Part shown: one piece after another, positions 17,567 to 27,070 of the stretch
Numbering within the stretch: the first letter of the stretch is position 1
Layout of the letters: each line of letters starts with the position of its first letter
Assembly (NCBI RefSeq): GCF_005870035.1
Contig: NZ_SWJG01000003.1
Coordinates: forward strand, 558,001 to 622,000
Origin: Spirosoma lacussanchae
GTDB lineage: Bacteria > Bacteroidota > Bacteroidia > Cytophagales > Spirosomataceae
Length of the DNA: 64,000 nucleotides
Reading direction: 5' to 3'
Notes under the pieces: model-generated
What the model was told of the DNA's origin: nothing
Databases searched by the model: none
What the model saw: only the letters and a program-made list of their open reading frames with translations
Position numbers and translations under genes: made by a program

Positions 17567-17929
17567 ATGGAAAAGAAAATAACGCTGCCGAAACATAAAT
17601 TCCATATCCAGACGGGCGATACCGTTCTGGTTATCGGTGGAAACGCAAAGGGCCAGCGCGGTGTTGTGAAAGAAGTGATCGTTGAGAAAGATCGCGCCCG
17701 GGTTGAGGGTGTGGCCATGATCACCAAACACATGAAGCCGACTGCGTCGAACCCACAGGGGAGCCTGGTTAAAACGGAAGGGTCAATCCACATCAGTAAC
17801 CTGAAACTGGTTGATCCTGCTACGGGCGAGCCGACCCGCACGGGCCGCAAACTGAACGAGAATGGCAAATTGCAGCGGTACTCGAAGAAGACGGGTAACC
17901 TGATTCCGGACTCGTATCGTAAGCAATAA
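17567..17929 (+). CDS. rplX: 50S ribosomal protein L24
   Basis: L24 (120 residues) is one of the two assembly-initiator proteins of the large subunit. The KOW motif is seen in 'QTGDTVLVIGGNAKGQRGVV', followed by 'VEGVAMITKHMKP' and 'EGSIHISNLKLVDPATGEPT'. Length is slightly above the E. coli form because of a basic C-terminal tail. Confidence 0.96.
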   Translation: MEKKITLPKHKFHIQTGDTVLVIGGNAKGQRGVVKEVIVEKDRARVEGVAMITKHMKPTASNPQGSLVKTEGSIHISNLKLVDPATGEPTRTGRKLNENGKLQRYSKKTGNLIPDSYRKQ

Positions 17930-17950
17930 CACTAAGCAAGGTCTAAGAAA

Positions 17951-18505
17951 ATGGCAACGCCAAGACTGAAAGAAAAATATTTGAGCGAGGTCGTACCTCA
18001 GTTGAAAGACAAGTTTCAGTATAAGTCGGTTATGCAAGTACCGCGTCTGAGCAAAATTGTCATCAACAAAGGGATCGGAGCTGCCGTCGCTGACAAAAAG
18101 CTGGTTGATGTAGGTGTCGACGAACTGACGACGATCACGGGTCAGCGCGCTATCCCGACCCTGTCGAAGAAAGCCGTCTCGAACTTCAAACTGCGGGAGA
18201 AAATGCCCATCGGTGCGAAAGTGACCCTGCGTGGCGAGCGGATGTATGAATTCCTGGATCGCCTGACAACGGTTTCGTTGCCCCGCGTTCGTGACTTCAA
18301 AGGCATCAGCGACAAAGGCTTCGACGGTCGTGGCAACTACACCTTCGGCGTGCAGGAGCAGATCATCTTCCCCGAGATCAGCATCGATAAGGTTTCCCGG
18401 ATTTCGGGTATGGACATCACCTTCGTGACGACTGCCAATACGGATAACGAGAGCTACGAACTGTTGAAAGCAATGGGCATGCCGTTCGCCAAGAGTGGCA
18501 AATAA
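17951..18505 (+). CDS. rplE: 50S ribosomal protein L5
   Basis: L5 (184 residues) binds 5S rRNA and contacts P-site tRNA and the small subunit head. Recognisable blocks are '[20 protein letters not shown]', '[20 protein letters not shown]', '[20 protein letters not shown]' and '[20 protein letters not shown]'. It stands between rplX and rpsN in the spc-type order. Confidence 0.97.
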   Translation: MATPRLKEKYLSEVVPQLKDKFQYKSVMQVPRLSKIVINKGIGAAVADKKLVDVGVDELTTITGQRAIPTLSKKAVSNFKLREKMPIGAKVTLRGERMYEFLDRLTTVSLPRVRDFKGISDKGFDGRGNYTFGVQEQIIFPEISIDKVSRISGMDITFVTTANTDNESYELLKAMGMPFAKSGK

Positions 18506-18517
18506 TAACCAACCGAC

Positions 18518-18787
18518 ATGGCAAAAGAATCAATAAAAGCACGGGAGCGGAAACGCGAGGCATTAGTTGCCAAATACGCTGCAAAGCGGGCAGCCCTGAA
18601 AGCCGCCGGCGATTACATCGGTTTAGACAAACTGCCCAAGAATGCATCACCTGTTCGGTTGCACAATCGCTGCAAACTGACGGGGCGGCCCCGGGGGTAT
18701 ATGCGCAAATTTGGTATTTCACGGGTAACGTTCCGGGAAATGGCATCGGCGGGCAAGATTCCGGGAGTAACCAAGGCAAGCTGGTAG
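18518..18787 (+). CDS. rpsN: 30S ribosomal protein S14 (zinc-free form)
   Basis: S14 (89 residues) belongs to the 3' domain assembly of the small subunit head. It is the long C-minus form: the single Cys in '[14 protein letters not shown]' is not part of a CxxC...CxxC zinc ribbon. The C-terminus '[20 protein letters not shown]' is highly conserved. It starts 12 bases after rplE. Confidence 0.96.
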   Translation: MAKESIKARERKREALVAKYAAKRAALKAAGDYIGLDKLPKNASPVRLHNRCKLTGRPRGYMRKFGISRVTFREMASAGKIPGVTKASW

Positions 18788-18824
18788 TTTCCAGACCCTA
18801 CTATCATTTGTAATTCAGTTTCCG

Positions 18825-18832
18825 TAATTTTG
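18825..18832 (+). promoter_or_regulatory. -7 element (TAATTTTG) before rpsH
   Basis: TAATTTTG with TTTG at 18807-18810 upstream lies in the 91-base gap between rpsN and rpsH. It would let the second half of the superoperon be transcribed independently. Confidence 0.45.
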
Positions 18833-18878
18833 CGAACTCTTTCGGAAACAGGGGTTTGCAAGTAACGCAACGCTAAGA

Positions 18879-19277
18879 ATGAATACAGATCCTATAGCAG
18901 ATTATCTGACTCGCGTCAGAAACGCTATCCGGGCGAAGCACCGGGTCGTGGAAATCCCTGCTTCCAACATAAAGAAAGAAATTACGAAGATCCTGTACGA
19001 AAAAGGATATATCCAGAACTACAAGTTCGACGATAGCACTCCGCAGGGAACGATTAAAATCGCCCTGAAGTACAACCCGACGACCAAACAGTCGGCGATC
19101 GTTGATTTACAGCGCATCAGCCGTCCAGGTCTGCGTCAGTACCGGGGTGCCGACAATCTGCCGCGCATCTATAACGGGCTGGGTGTTGCCATCCTGTCGA
19201 CCTCAAAAGGGCTCATGACCGACAAAGAAGCCAAAACGCTGAATGTCGGTGGTGAAGTATTGTGTTACGTGTATTAA
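18879..19277 (+). CDS. rpsH: 30S ribosomal protein S8
   Basis: S8 (132 residues) binds helix 21 of 16S rRNA early in assembly and in E. coli represses the spc operon. The N-terminal '[20 protein letters not shown]' and C-terminal '[20 protein letters not shown]' followed by 'VLCYVY' are classical. It follows a 91-base gap that holds a promoter-like box. Confidence 0.97.
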   Translation: MNTDPIADYLTRVRNAIRAKHRVVEIPASNIKKEITKILYEKGYIQNYKFDDSTPQGTIKIALKYNPTTKQSAIVDLQRISRPGLRQYRGADNLPRIYNGLGVAILSTSKGLMTDKEAKTLNVGGEVLCYVY

Positions 19278-19291
19278 TCCGAAATAGAACG

Positions 19292-19849
19292 ATGTCACGC
19301 ATAGGTAAGAAACCCATTGCCCTGCCCAGCAACGTAACGCTGACTGTGAACGATGATAACGTCGTAACAGTAAAAGGGCCTAAAGGAACGCTGACCCAAC
19401 CGATTGACCCGGATATTTCGGTAGCCGTTGAAGATGGTCAGATCCAGGTGTCACGCCCTACGGAGCAGAAGCGCCACAAAGCGCTGCACGGACTGTACCG
19501 CTCGCTGGTCAATAACATGGTTACGGGCGTAAGCGAAGGCTTTAAACTGGATCTCGAGGTGATCGGGGTTGGTTATAAAGCGTCGGTTGCCAATAACATT
19601 CTCGAACTGCAGCTGGGCTACTCGCACAACGTGTACGTGGCCGTGCCGAGTGAGGTGAAAGTAACAGCCGTTACGGAGAAAGGTCAGAACCCGAAAGTAT
19701 ATCTGGAAGGATCGGACAAACAACTTCTGGGCGATGTAGCGGCCAAAATCCGCTCGCTGCGTAAAGTTGAACCGTACAAAGGCAAAGGTATCCGCTTCAT
19801 TGGCGAGCAGGTTCGTCGGAAAGCTGGTAAATCTTCGTCTAAGAAATAA
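19292..19849 (+). CDS. rplF: 50S ribosomal protein L6
   Basis: L6 (185 residues) lies near the sarcin-ricin loop and the GTPase centre. The start 'MSRIGKKPIALPSNVTLTV' at 19292 is the family start; an upstream in-frame ATG at 19262 lies inside rpsH and is rejected. Both L6 repeats are present, with the conserved 'EPYKGKGIRFIGEQVRRKAG' near the end. A 122-base spacer follows before rplR. Confidence 0.97.
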   Translation: MSRIGKKPIALPSNVTLTVNDDNVVTVKGPKGTLTQPIDPDISVAVEDGQIQVSRPTEQKRHKALHGLYRSLVNNMVTGVSEGFKLDLEVIGVGYKASVANNILELQLGYSHNVYVAVPSEVKVTAVTEKGQNPKVYLEGSDKQLLGDVAAKIRSLRKVEPYKGKGIRFIGEQVRRKAGKSSSKK

Positions 19850-19971
19850 GTCATTAGCTGGCCGTTACTTGTCCGGCTTGTGGTACACAGTACTACGGTT
19901 CGTGACAATTACCGGCTGCCAATGGTCATACATGACAATTTAAATCGCCTATTTGGTCGGAATCAAATAAT

Positions 19972-20325
19972 ATGGCAACGAATAAACAAGAAAGAAGACA
20001 ACGGATTAAGTTCGGTATCCGGGCCAAGGTGTCGGGTACGGCAGAACGCCCCCGTTTGTCAGTGTTTCGCTCGAACAAAGCGATCTATGCTCAGCTGATC
20101 GATGACGTTGCCGGCAACACGCTGGCCTCCGCTTCCTCGGTTGAACTGAAAAGCGAGACAGAAGGTAACACTGTCGAAACGGCGAAAAAAGTCGGACAGC
20201 GGCTTGCCGAAAAAGCACTTGCCAAGAACATCGACGCCGTCGTGTTCGACCGTAACGGCTACCTGTACCACGGTAAAGTAAAAGCACTGGCCGATGCAGC
20301 CCGCGAGGGTGGCCTCAAGTTTTAA
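19972..20325 (+). CDS. rplR: 50S ribosomal protein L18
   Basis: L18 (117 residues) binds 5S rRNA together with L5. The basic N-terminus '[20 protein letters not shown]' and the signatures '[20 protein letters not shown]' and '[20 protein letters not shown]' identify it. The 3' end is 16 bases before rpsE. Confidence 0.97.
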   Translation: MATNKQERRQRIKFGIRAKVSGTAERPRLSVFRSNKAIYAQLIDDVAGNTLASASSVELKSETEGNTVETAKKVGQRLAEKALAKNIDAVVFDRNGYLYHGKVKALADAAREGGLKF

Positions 20326-20341
20326 GCGATAGCGCGAAGCA

Positions 20342-20860
20342 ATGAACACGAACGCAGCAAGACCGACAAAATTTAACGAAGCCGACCTGAAAGAAAAGGT
20401 GGTGGCCATCAACCGCGTAGCGAAGGTGGTGAAAGGTGGTCGCCGGTTTAGTTTCTCGGCCATCGTCGTCGTCGGCGACGGTAACGGCGTAGTTGGTTAC
20501 GGATTGGGCAAAGCCAATGAAGTAACGGACGCCATTGCCAAAGGTGTAGAAGACGCCAAGAAGAACCTGGTACAAGTGCCGCTCCTGAAGCGTACGGTAC
20601 CTCACGAAATGGAAGGTAAGTTCAGCGGTGGCTTTGTGCTCCTGAAACCGGCCGCTCCTGGTACTGGTCTGATCGCGGGTGGTGCTATGCGCGCCGTTCT
20701 CGAGTCAGCTGGTGTACATGACATCCTGGCAAAATCGAAGGGGTCGTCAAACCCGCACAACGTAGTTAAAGCCACGCTTGATGCACTGCTGAAAATGCGT
20801 CTGCCTCACCAGGTAGCGTTCCAGCGCCAGATCAGCGTAGCCAAAGTATTTAACGGTTAA
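20342..20860 (+). CDS. rpsE: 30S ribosomal protein S5
   Basis: S5 (172 residues) lies at the mRNA entry channel and affects decoding fidelity. The double-stranded-RNA-binding N-domain is seen in '[20 protein letters not shown]' and '[17 protein letters not shown]'. The C-domain has '[20 protein letters not shown]' and '[19 protein letters not shown]'. Normal length and position. Confidence 0.97.
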   Translation: MNTNAARPTKFNEADLKEKVVAINRVAKVVKGGRRFSFSAIVVVGDGNGVVGYGLGKANEVTDAIAKGVEDAKKNLVQVPLLKRTVPHEMEGKFSGGFVLLKPAAPGTGLIAGGAMRAVLESAGVHDILAKSKGSSNPHNVVKATLDALLKMRLPHQVAFQRQISVAKVFNG

Positions 20861-20871
20861 CCAACAGCAAC

Positions 20872-21051
20872 ATGGCACGGGTACGCATCACGCAGATCAG
20901 AAGCACGATCAAGCGGCCGCAAACGCAGAAAAACGCCATCAAGTCGTTGGGCTTGGGCAAAATCAACCGTAGCGTTGAAGTTGAATTCAACGACGCAATG
21001 AAAGGAGCCATCAACAAGGTTCAACACTTAGTGCGGGTTGAAGAAATTTAA
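20872..21051 (+). CDS. rpmD: 50S ribosomal protein L30
   Basis: A 59-residue gene read directly from the bases: ATG at 20872, TAA at 21049-21051. The protein starts 'MARVRITQIRSTIKRPQTQK' and continues with 'NAIKSLGLGKINRSVEV', the L30 signature. It starts 11 bases after rpsE and precedes a 96-base gap before rplO, as in the spc operon order S5-L30-L15. Confidence 0.95.
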   Translation: MARVRITQIRSTIKRPQTQKNAIKSLGLGKINRSVEVEFNDAMKGAINKVQHLVRVEEI

Positions 21052-21052
21052 G

Positions 21053-21060
21053 TATCTTTG
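21053..21060 (+). promoter_or_regulatory. -7 element (TATCTTTG) before rplO
   Basis: TATCTTTG follows immediately after the rpmD stop. An inverted repeat GATTCTTTTG/CAAAAGAATC lies just downstream (21062-21071 and 21118-21127). This may be an internal promoter with a structured leader for rplO-secY. Confidence 0.45.
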
Positions 21061-21147
21061 CGATTCTTTTGGCTTTCTGTCCGCGCCGACACTCCTGTCT
21101 GCGTTGTGACATAGGGTCAAAAGAATCATCTTTTTACTACTAACACA

Positions 21148-21624
21148 ATGAACTTAAGCAACCTTAGACCGGCAAAAGGTTCCGTCAGAGAGCGCAAGCG
21201 AGTCGGACGCGGGCAAGGCTCGGGGATGGGCGGTACGTCTACCCGTGGCCACAAAGGAGCGCAGTCGCGCTCGGGCTATAGCCGTAAAATTCACTTTGAA
21301 GGTGGTCAGATGCCGCTGCAACGGCGTGTACCGAAATTCGGTTTCAAGAACATCAACCGCGTTGAGTACAAACCCCTCAATCTCGATTCGATCCAGGCTT
21401 TGGTTGACGAAACTAAGGTTACGGTCGTTGATTTTGATTTCATGGTAACGCACGGTCTGGTCAGCAAGAAAGACCTGATCAAAGTGCTGAGCCGGGGCGA
21501 AATTACGTCAGCCATTGAAGTGCATGCGCACGCCTTCTCTACCAGCGCTAAAGAAGCCATTGAGAAAGCAGGTGGCAAGGCCATTGTGCCGACAAAACCA
21601 GCTAAAGAGGAAGCAGCGAACTAA
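21148..21624 (+). CDS. rplO: 50S ribosomal protein L15
   Basis: L15 (158 residues) is a late-binding large-subunit protein. The Gly/Arg-rich N-terminal arm 'RVGRGQGSGMGGTSTRGHKG' and the region 'GGQMPLQRRVPKFGFKN' are diagnostic. It has a short Lys/Glu/Ala C-terminal tail. It precedes secY by 33 bases. Confidence 0.97.
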   Translation: MNLSNLRPAKGSVRERKRVGRGQGSGMGGTSTRGHKGAQSRSGYSRKIHFEGGQMPLQRRVPKFGFKNINRVEYKPLNLDSIQALVDETKVTVVDFDFMVTHGLVSKKDLIKVLSRGEITSAIEVHAHAFSTSAKEAIEKAGGKAIVPTKPAKEEAAN

Positions 21625-21657
21625 CCGTGTGAGCGCGGCAACAGCCGCCGTACCTGT

Positions 21658-22980
21658 ATGAACCGACTCATCACCACGTTTAAGAATATTTTTGCAATTG
21701 ACGAGTTGCGGAGTCGAATCCTCAACACATTGCTTTTCATCACGGCGTTTCGCCTTGGTTCGGCTATTGTGTTGCCGGGTGTTGACCCCAACAAACTGAA
21801 CCTGAACCCCCAGGGTCTGCTCGGTTTGTTAGACACCTTTTTAGGAGGTGCGTTCAGTAAAGCGTCGATTTTTGCATTGGGCATCATGCCGTACATTTCG
21901 GCATCGATCGCCATTCAGCTGTTGACGCTGGCTTTGCCTTACTTCCAGAAGATGCAGAAGGAAGGTGAGTCGGGGCGTAAACGGTTAAATCAAATCACGC
22001 GCATACTGACCATCGGTGTAACAGCGGTTCAGGCGATTACGTATGTAAACACAACCATTCCGCAGGAAGCACTTCTGATCGATCGGGGCCTGTTTACCAT
22101 TTCGTCGCTGTTTATACTGACTTCAGGTACTATTTTCTGCATGTGGCTCGGTGAGCGGATCACAGATAAGGGTATCGGTAATGGTATATCTATGATTATC
22201 ATGATTGGTATCGTGTCGCGGCTTCCGGGTGCTATCATCGGCGAAGCTCAGTCGCGCGGATCATCAGGGGTGCTTCTGTTCGTACTTGAGCTGGTTGCCC
22301 TGTATTTCGTTGTCATGGGCGCTGTTGTATTGACGCAGGCCGTTCGGCGGATCCCGATTCAGTACGCCAAGCAGGTTATCGGCAATAAAGTTGTGGGTGG
22401 TCAGCGGCAGTATCTGCCTCTGAAGCTAAACGCAGCCGGTGTTATGCCAATTATCTTTGCCCAGGCGCTGATGTTCATTCCGGGATACGTTGCCCAGCTA
22501 TTTGCAGATAAGAGCGATTTTGCTGCCAGTGTCCAGAATGCATTCGCTAGCTATACATCCTGGCAGTACAATGTACTCTTTGCGCTTTTGATTATTGTCT
22601 TCACGTTCTTCTACACGGCCATCTCAGTTAATCCCAACCAGATTGCAGATGACATGAAGCGGAGTGGTGGGTTTATCCCTGGCGTTAAGCCTGGTATCCA
22701 AACCTCCGACTACATCGGAACCGTTCTGGACCGGATCACGCTGCCTGGGGGGATCATGCTGGCGATCGTGGCTATTCTGCCCGCTATTGCTAACCTCTTC
22801 GGTATGACAAGCGGCTTCGCTCAGTTCTTCGGCGGTACGTCGTTGCTGATCATGGTCGGTGTGGTGCTGGATACCCTGCAGCAAGTGGAAAGTTATCTGT
22901 TAATGCGCCGGTACGAAGGCCTGATGAAGTCGGGTCGGGTACAGGGCCGGACAACAAGCGAGACGGCAGCAATCGCCTAA
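21658..22980 (+). CDS. secY: Protein translocase subunit SecY
   Basis: SecY (440 residues) is the channel of the Sec translocon in the inner membrane. About ten transmembrane helices are visible. The conserved blocks 'GVDPNKLNLNPQGLLGLLDT', 'GGAFSKASIFALGIMPYISA', 'LPYFQKMQKEGESGRKR' and 'NPNQIADDMKRSGGFIPGVK' are in order. It ends with the 'SYLLMRRYEGLMKSG' cytoplasmic tail. Its position after rplO is universal; no adenylate kinase gene intervenes before map. Confidence 0.97.
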   Translation: MNRLITTFKNIFAIDELRSRILNTLLFITAFRLGSAIVLPGVDPNKLNLNPQGLLGLLDTFLGGAFSKASIFALGIMPYISASIAIQLLTLALPYFQKMQKEGESGRKRLNQITRILTIGVTAVQAITYVNTTIPQEALLIDRGLFTISSLFILTSGTIFCMWLGERITDKGIGNGISMIIMIGIVSRLPGAIIGEAQSRGSSGVLLFVLELVALYFVVMGAVVLTQAVRRIPIQYAKQVIGNKVVGGQRQYLPLKLNAAGVMPIIFAQALMFIPGYVAQLFADKSDFAASVQNAFASYTSWQYNVLFALLIIVFTFFYTAISVNPNQIADDMKRSGGFIPGVKPGIQTSDYIGTVLDRITLPGGIMLAIVAILPAIANLFGMTSGFAQFFGGTSLLIMVGVVLDTLQQVESYLLMRRYEGLMKSGRVQGRTTSETAAIA

Positions 22981-22985
22981 AGACA

Positions 22986-23825
22986 ATGGCTGGTTCTGAT
23001 AAAAAAGACAAGATGATTTTTCTGAGGAGCGATGAAGAAATCGCGCTCATCAAAATCAGCGCGCAGGTACTTGGAAAAGCGCATGCCGAAGTGGCTAAGC
23101 TGATCCGGCCTGGGGTCACGACAAAGGAACTGGATGTTGTTGCTGAAACGTTTATTAGAGACAACGGTGGTATCCCTTCTTTTCTGGGATTCAATAAATT
23201 TCCGGCCTCCCTCTGCATTTCGGTTAACGACGTAGTGGTCCACGGTTTCCCTAGTCGGTATGAGTTACGTGATGGCGACATCATCTCGGTCGATTGTGGC
23301 GTAAAGCTGAACGGCTACCACAGCGATAGTGCGTATACTTACCCGGTCGGTGATGTAAACCCAGCGATACGTCGGCTACTGGCCCGGACCAAAGAGTCGG
23401 TATACATTGGCGCTGAGAAAGCCGTAGAAGGTAATCGGGTAGGGGATATCGGTTTTGCGATTCAGACCTATACCGAGAAATTTGGCTACTCTGTTGTTCG
23501 GGAGTTGGTAGGACACGGCGTCGGTCAGGATCTGCACGAAGCCCCCGAGGTTCCTAATTACGGTAAACGCGGACAAGGGCCACGGCTACGTGAGGGTATG
23601 GTGCTGGCCATCGAACCGATGATCAACTTCGGTAAGAAAGGCATCACCCAGGACAGAGATGGCTGGACAATCCGGACTATTGATCGGAAGCCTTCGGCCC
23701 ACTTTGAACATACGGTTGCCGTACGGAAAGGGAAGGCTGAAATTTTGACCACCTTCGAGTACATCGAGGCCGTCACTGCCAACACGAGCCTGATGGTTGA
23801 AACACAGGATTTAGTAGCGGCTTAA
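22986..23825 (+). CDS. map: Type I methionine aminopeptidase
   Basis: Removes the N-terminal methionine from nascent proteins. At 279 residues it is a type Ia enzyme with all five metal ligands visible: two Asp in '[19 protein letters not shown]', the His in '[12 protein letters not shown]', Glu in '[10 protein letters not shown]' and Glu in 'HFEHTVAV'. The N-terminal segment '[20 protein letters not shown]' matches the family. It starts five bases after secY and seven bases before infA. Confidence 0.96.
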   Translation: MAGSDKKDKMIFLRSDEEIALIKISAQVLGKAHAEVAKLIRPGVTTKELDVVAETFIRDNGGIPSFLGFNKFPASLCISVNDVVVHGFPSRYELRDGDIISVDCGVKLNGYHSDSAYTYPVGDVNPAIRRLLARTKESVYIGAEKAVEGNRVGDIGFAIQTYTEKFGYSVVRELVGHGVGQDLHEAPEVPNYGKRGQGPRLREGMVLAIEPMINFGKKGITQDRDGWTIRTIDRKPSAHFEHTVAVRKGKAEILTTFEYIEAVTANTSLMVETQDLVAA

Positions 23826-23832
23826 AGCAGAC

Positions 23833-24051
23833 ATGGCAAAGCAGAATTCTATAGAACAGGACGGTGTGATTTTGGAGGCATTATCAAATGCTATGTTTCG
23901 GGTCGAGTTGGCCAACAAGCACGAGGTAATCGCTCACATCTCCGGCAAAATGCGGATGAACTACATCAAGATTTTGCCAGGAGACCGCGTAAAGTTAGAA
24001 ATGTCGCCTTATGATTTGAGTAAGGCGCGGATTGTGTACCGGTATAAATGA
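23833..24051 (+). CDS. infA: Translation initiation factor IF-1
   Basis: IF-1 (72 residues) occupies the A site of the 30S subunit during initiation. The S1/OB fold is seen in '[20 protein letters not shown]' and '[20 protein letters not shown]', and it ends '[12 protein letters not shown]' as in other bacteria. It sits between map and rpmJ. Confidence 0.97.
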   Translation: MAKQNSIEQDGVILEALSNAMFRVELANKHEVIAHISGKMRMNYIKILPGDRVKLEMSPYDLSKARIVYRYK

Positions 24052-24055
24052 GTTT

Positions 24056-24133
24056 ACAGTTTTCGGTTTACAGGTTTCGGTTGGCTACCAATCGAGGTCT
24101 TGAAAACCGGAAACCAAAGACCGAAAACTTTTT
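24056..24133. repeat. Intergenic inverted repeat, AGTTTTCGG type (copy 2)
   Basis: Between infA and rpmJ, ACAGTTTTCGGTTT near 24056-24070 is mirrored by GACCGAAAACTT near 24119-24131, with a further GGTTTCGG and CCGGAAACC pair inside. Same family as the elements at 16082 and 25866. Confidence 0.55.
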
Positions 24134-24138
24134 AAACC

Positions 24139-24255
24139 ATGAAAGTTAAAGCGTCGATTAAGAAGCGCAGTGAAGACTGCATCGTGATCCGTCGGAAAGG
24201 CAAGCTGTACGTGATCAACAAAAAGAATCCCCGTTACAAACAAAGACAAGGCTAA
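24139..24255 (+). CDS. rpmJ: 50S ribosomal protein L36 (zinc-free form)
   Basis: A 38-residue protein read directly from the bases, ATG 24139 to TAA 24255. It starts '[20 protein letters not shown]' and ends '[10 protein letters not shown]'. Of the four zinc ligands of the classical protein only Cys14 remains; the other positions are Ser11, Asn27 and Tyr33, so this is the C-minus form that does not need zinc. It ends two bases before rpsM. Confidence 0.93.
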   Translation: MKVKASIKKRSEDCIVIRRKGKLYVINKKNPRYKQRQG

Positions 24256-24257
24256 GC

Positions 24258-24635
24258 ATGGCACGTATTGCAGGTGTTGATATCCCGGACAAGAAGCGCG
24301 GTGAGATTGCGCTGACTTATATCTACGGCATTGGTCGTAGTCGGGCGAAGAAGATCTTGACCGACGCTGGTATCAGTGTCGACAAGAAGGCCAGTGAGTG
24401 GTCTGACGATGAAGCGAGCGCAGTGCGTAACGCCATCTCGAGCGAATACAAAGTTGAAGGTCAACTGCGCTCCGAAGTTCAGTTGAGCATCAAGCGTCTG
24501 ATGGACATCGGTTGCTACCGGGGTCTGCGTCACCGCAAGGGCCTGCCGGTTCGGGGTCAGCACACCAAGAATAACTCGCGTACCCGCAAAGGCAAGCGTA
24601 AGACAGTTGCTAACAAGAAGAAAGTAACCAAGTAA
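24258..24635 (+). CDS. rpsM: 30S ribosomal protein S13
   Basis: S13 (125 residues) forms bridges to the large subunit and touches P-site tRNA. '[20 protein letters not shown]' followed by '[13 protein letters not shown]' and the C-terminal '[20 protein letters not shown]' identify it. The C-terminus is Lys-rich. A 108-base gap without a clear signal separates it from rpsK. Confidence 0.97.
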   Translation: MARIAGVDIPDKKRGEIALTYIYGIGRSRAKKILTDAGISVDKKASEWSDDEASAVRNAISSEYKVEGQLRSEVQLSIKRLMDIGCYRGLRHRKGLPVRGQHTKNNSRTRKGKRKTVANKKKVTK

Positions 24636-24743
24636 TAAACTGGTCGCTCATGGTCATGCTGGATCATTTGACATCATTAGGTTGTTGATCAGCCGGTGGT
24701 AAGTAATGACATCCCGTGACACACTGACGATTACCTCAAAACA

Positions 24744-25139
24744 ATGGCTCAAGCAAAACGCAAAGACAAAGCGAAGAAGCGGGTAGTAATTGTTGAACCC
24801 GTGGGTCAGGTACACATCCGGGCAACGTTCAACAACATTATTATTTCGATCACTAACATGAACGGCCAGGTTATTTCCTGGGCGTCGGCTGGTAAAATGG
24901 GATTCCGTGGTTCGAAGAAGAACACGCCCTATGCCGCCCAAACGGCTGCTCAGAACTGTGCTGCCGTTGCCCACGACCTGGGTATGCGGAAAGCCGAAGT
25001 ATTCGTGAAAGGTCCGGGATCAGGCCGTGAGTCGGCTATCCGTACCATTCAGAACTCGGGTATCGAAGTAACTACGATCCGTGATATTACCCCGCTGCCG
25101 CACAATGGATGCCGGCCGCCAAAACGTCGTCGCGTATAA
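24744..25139 (+). CDS. rpsK: 30S ribosomal protein S11
   Basis: S11 (131 residues) lies on the platform of the small subunit near the Shine-Dalgarno helix. '[20 protein letters not shown]', '[20 protein letters not shown]' and the end '[17 protein letters not shown]' are diagnostic. In Bacteroidota S11 and 16S rRNA changes accompany the general absence of Shine-Dalgarno initiation; the sequence here is ordinary. Confidence 0.97.
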   Translation: MAQAKRKDKAKKRVVIVEPVGQVHIRATFNNIIISITNMNGQVISWASAGKMGFRGSKKNTPYAAQTAAQNCAAVAHDLGMRKAEVFVKGPGSGRESAIRTIQNSGIEVTTIRDITPLPHNGCRPPKRRRV

Positions 25140-25217
25140 TAGCGGATGACATGAATAGGGGCAGGCGACATTAGGTTGTGTCTGTCCAATGTTTCACAAT
25201 TATTCATTCATTAAAGA

Positions 25218-25823
25218 ATGGCACGTTACACAGGGCCAAAAGCCAAAGTTTCGCGCAAGTTCGGTGAGCCGATTCTCGGACCGAGCAAAGCGCTTCAGAA
25301 AAAGAATTACGGACCGGGGATGCACGGTCGGGGTCGTAAGCGGAAGCAGTCTGAATACGCACTCCAGTTGCTGGAAAAGCAAAAAGTAAAATACACGTAT
25401 GGCATTCTGGAACGCCAGTTCCGTGCCTTGTTCCACCGGGCTCAGGTTCGGGAGGGCATTACGGGTGAAAACCTGCTCAAACTGTGCGAAGCTCGTCTCG
25501 ACAACACTGTTTACCGCATGGGTATCGCTTCGTCACGTCGGGCAGCTCGTCAGCTGGTGTCGCACAAGCACATCATTGTTGATGGTGAAGTAGTCAATAT
25601 CCCATCGTATTCCCTCAAGCCAGGTCAGCTGATCGGCGTTCGGGAAAAATCGAAGTCGCTGGAAGCCGTTACCTCGAGCCTGTCGGCCCGCAACACCAAG
25701 CGGTACAACTGGGTAGAGTGGGATGGTCAGCAAATGACGGGTAAGTTCATCAGCTACCCTGAGCGCGACCAGATTCCGGAGAACTTCAACGAGCAGGCCA
25801 TCGTCGAATTGTATTCGAAGTAA
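25218..25823 (+). CDS. rpsD: 30S ribosomal protein S4
   Basis: S4 (201 residues) nucleates assembly of the 16S rRNA body. It begins '[20 protein letters not shown]' and has the S4 RNA-binding domain '[20 protein letters not shown]' and '[20 protein letters not shown]'. It lacks the N-terminal zinc knuckle of some S4 proteins. A 180-base spacer with an inverted repeat follows before rpoA. Confidence 0.97.
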   Translation: MARYTGPKAKVSRKFGEPILGPSKALQKKNYGPGMHGRGRKRKQSEYALQLLEKQKVKYTYGILERQFRALFHRAQVREGITGENLLKLCEARLDNTVYRMGIASSRRAARQLVSHKHIIVDGEVVNIPSYSLKPGQLIGVREKSKSLEAVTSSLSARNTKRYNWVEWDGQQMTGKFISYPERDQIPENFNEQAIVELYSK

Positions 25824-25865
25824 TCGGGCTGGCAGAACTCCAAGGGGTTCTGCTGCCTTCATATA

Positions 25866-25954
25866 TAGTTTACGGTTTTGCAGTTTTCGGTTGTGAACCT
25901 CGTAAAGGCGGTCGTTTGACCGGAACCATCCAACCGAAAAACTGAAAACTCTTT
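25866..25954. repeat. Intergenic inverted repeat, CAGTTTTCGGTT type (copy 3)
   Basis: Between rpsD and rpoA, GCAGTTTTCGGTT (about 25878-25890) is mirrored by AACCGAAAAACTG (about 25933-25945). This is the third member of the family seen in this ribosomal operon. Confidence 0.55.
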
Positions 25955-26003
25955 TTGAGTCTTCACGCCAAGGCAGAGAACTGCTGTAAACAATACGAAA
26001 CGT

Positions 26004-26993
26004 ATGTCCATTTTAGCGTTCCAAATGCCCGACAAAGTCGTCGTGGAGAAAGCCGACGACTTTCACGGGGTATTTGAATTTAAACCCCTTGAGAAAGGAT
26101 ACGGTGTAACAATCGGTAACGCGCTTCGGCGGATTCTGCTGTCGTCGCTGGAAGGGTATGCTATTACGAGCGTAAAATTCCCCGGTGTGCTGCACGAATT
26201 CTCGTCCATTGAGGGCGTCGTTGAAGATGTGACGGAGATCATTCTGAACCTGAAAATGGTTCGTTTCAAGAAGATCAACGACATGGTCGACAACAAGATT
26301 ACGGTTAATATCAAAAAGCAGTCGGTTCTGAAGGCTGGTGATATATCGAAGTTCTCGCCATCGTTCGAAGTGCTGAATCCCGAGCTGGAGATTTGCCATA
26401 TCGATGATACCCGGGATCTGGAGATGGAAATCTTCGTTGAAAAAGGCCGGGGCTACGTTCCTGCCGATGAGCCACGCGCCAACGAACTGCCGTTTGGTCA
26501 CATCCCGATCGATGCCATCTATACACCGATCAAGAATGTAAAGTACAGCGTTGAGAACACCCGGGTTGAGCAAAAGACCGACTATGAGCGGCTACTGTTG
26601 GACATCGAAACCGATGGGTCCATTCACCCCGAAGAAGCACTCAAAGGGGCTGCTTACATCCTGATTCAGCACTTTATGCTGTTCTCGGATCAGACGATGA
26701 CCTTCGAAACGGCCAAGCCGGAAGAAGAAAACGTCGTTGACGAAGAAGTACTGCACATGCGCAAGCTGTTGAAGACCTCGCTGGCTGATCTTGACCTGTC
26801 GGTGCGGGCTTACAACTGCCTGAAGTCAGCTGACGTTCGGACGTTGGGTGACCTGGTTCGGCTTGAGATTTCAGATATGATGAAATTCCGCAACTTCGGT
26901 AAGAAATCATTGACGGAGCTTGAGCAACTGGTTGCTGAGAAAAACCTGACGTTCGGTATGGACGTCGCTAAGTACAGACTAGACGAAGATTAA
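26004..26993 (+). CDS. rpoA: DNA-directed RNA polymerase subunit alpha
   Basis: The alpha subunit (329 residues) starts RNA polymerase assembly. The N-terminal dimerisation domain ('[20 protein letters not shown]' then '[15 protein letters not shown]') and the C-terminal DNA- and activator-binding domain ('[20 protein letters not shown]' and '[16 protein letters not shown]') are both complete and joined by a normal linker. It is flanked by rpsD and rplQ, as in the alpha operon. Confidence 0.97.
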   Translation: MSILAFQMPDKVVVEKADDFHGVFEFKPLEKGYGVTIGNALRRILLSSLEGYAITSVKFPGVLHEFSSIEGVVEDVTEIILNLKMVRFKKINDMVDNKITVNIKKQSVLKAGDISKFSPSFEVLNPELEICHIDDTRDLEMEIFVEKGRGYVPADEPRANELPFGHIPIDAIYTPIKNVKYSVENTRVEQKTDYERLLLDIETDGSIHPEEALKGAAYILIQHFMLFSDQTMTFETAKPEEENVVDEEVLHMRKLLKTSLADLDLSVRAYNCLKSADVRTLGDLVRLEISDMMKFRNFGKKSLTELEQLVAEKNLTFGMDVAKYRLDED

Positions 26994-26997
26994 GATT

Positions 26998-27067
26998 TCG
27001 GGCCTAGGGCTTTGGACATCGGGACGAATTACCCCATGCTCTTTGCCCCAAGCCCTAAGCCAAGATA
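26998..27067. repeat. Inverted repeat between rpoA and rplQ
   Basis: GGCCTAGGGCTTTGG (about 27001-27015) is mirrored by CCCCAAGCCCTAAGCC (about 27047-27062), giving an imperfect 14-base stem directly before the rplQ start. Its sequence differs from the AGTTTTCGG family but its placement is the same. Confidence 0.5.
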
Positions 27068-27070
27068 ACA

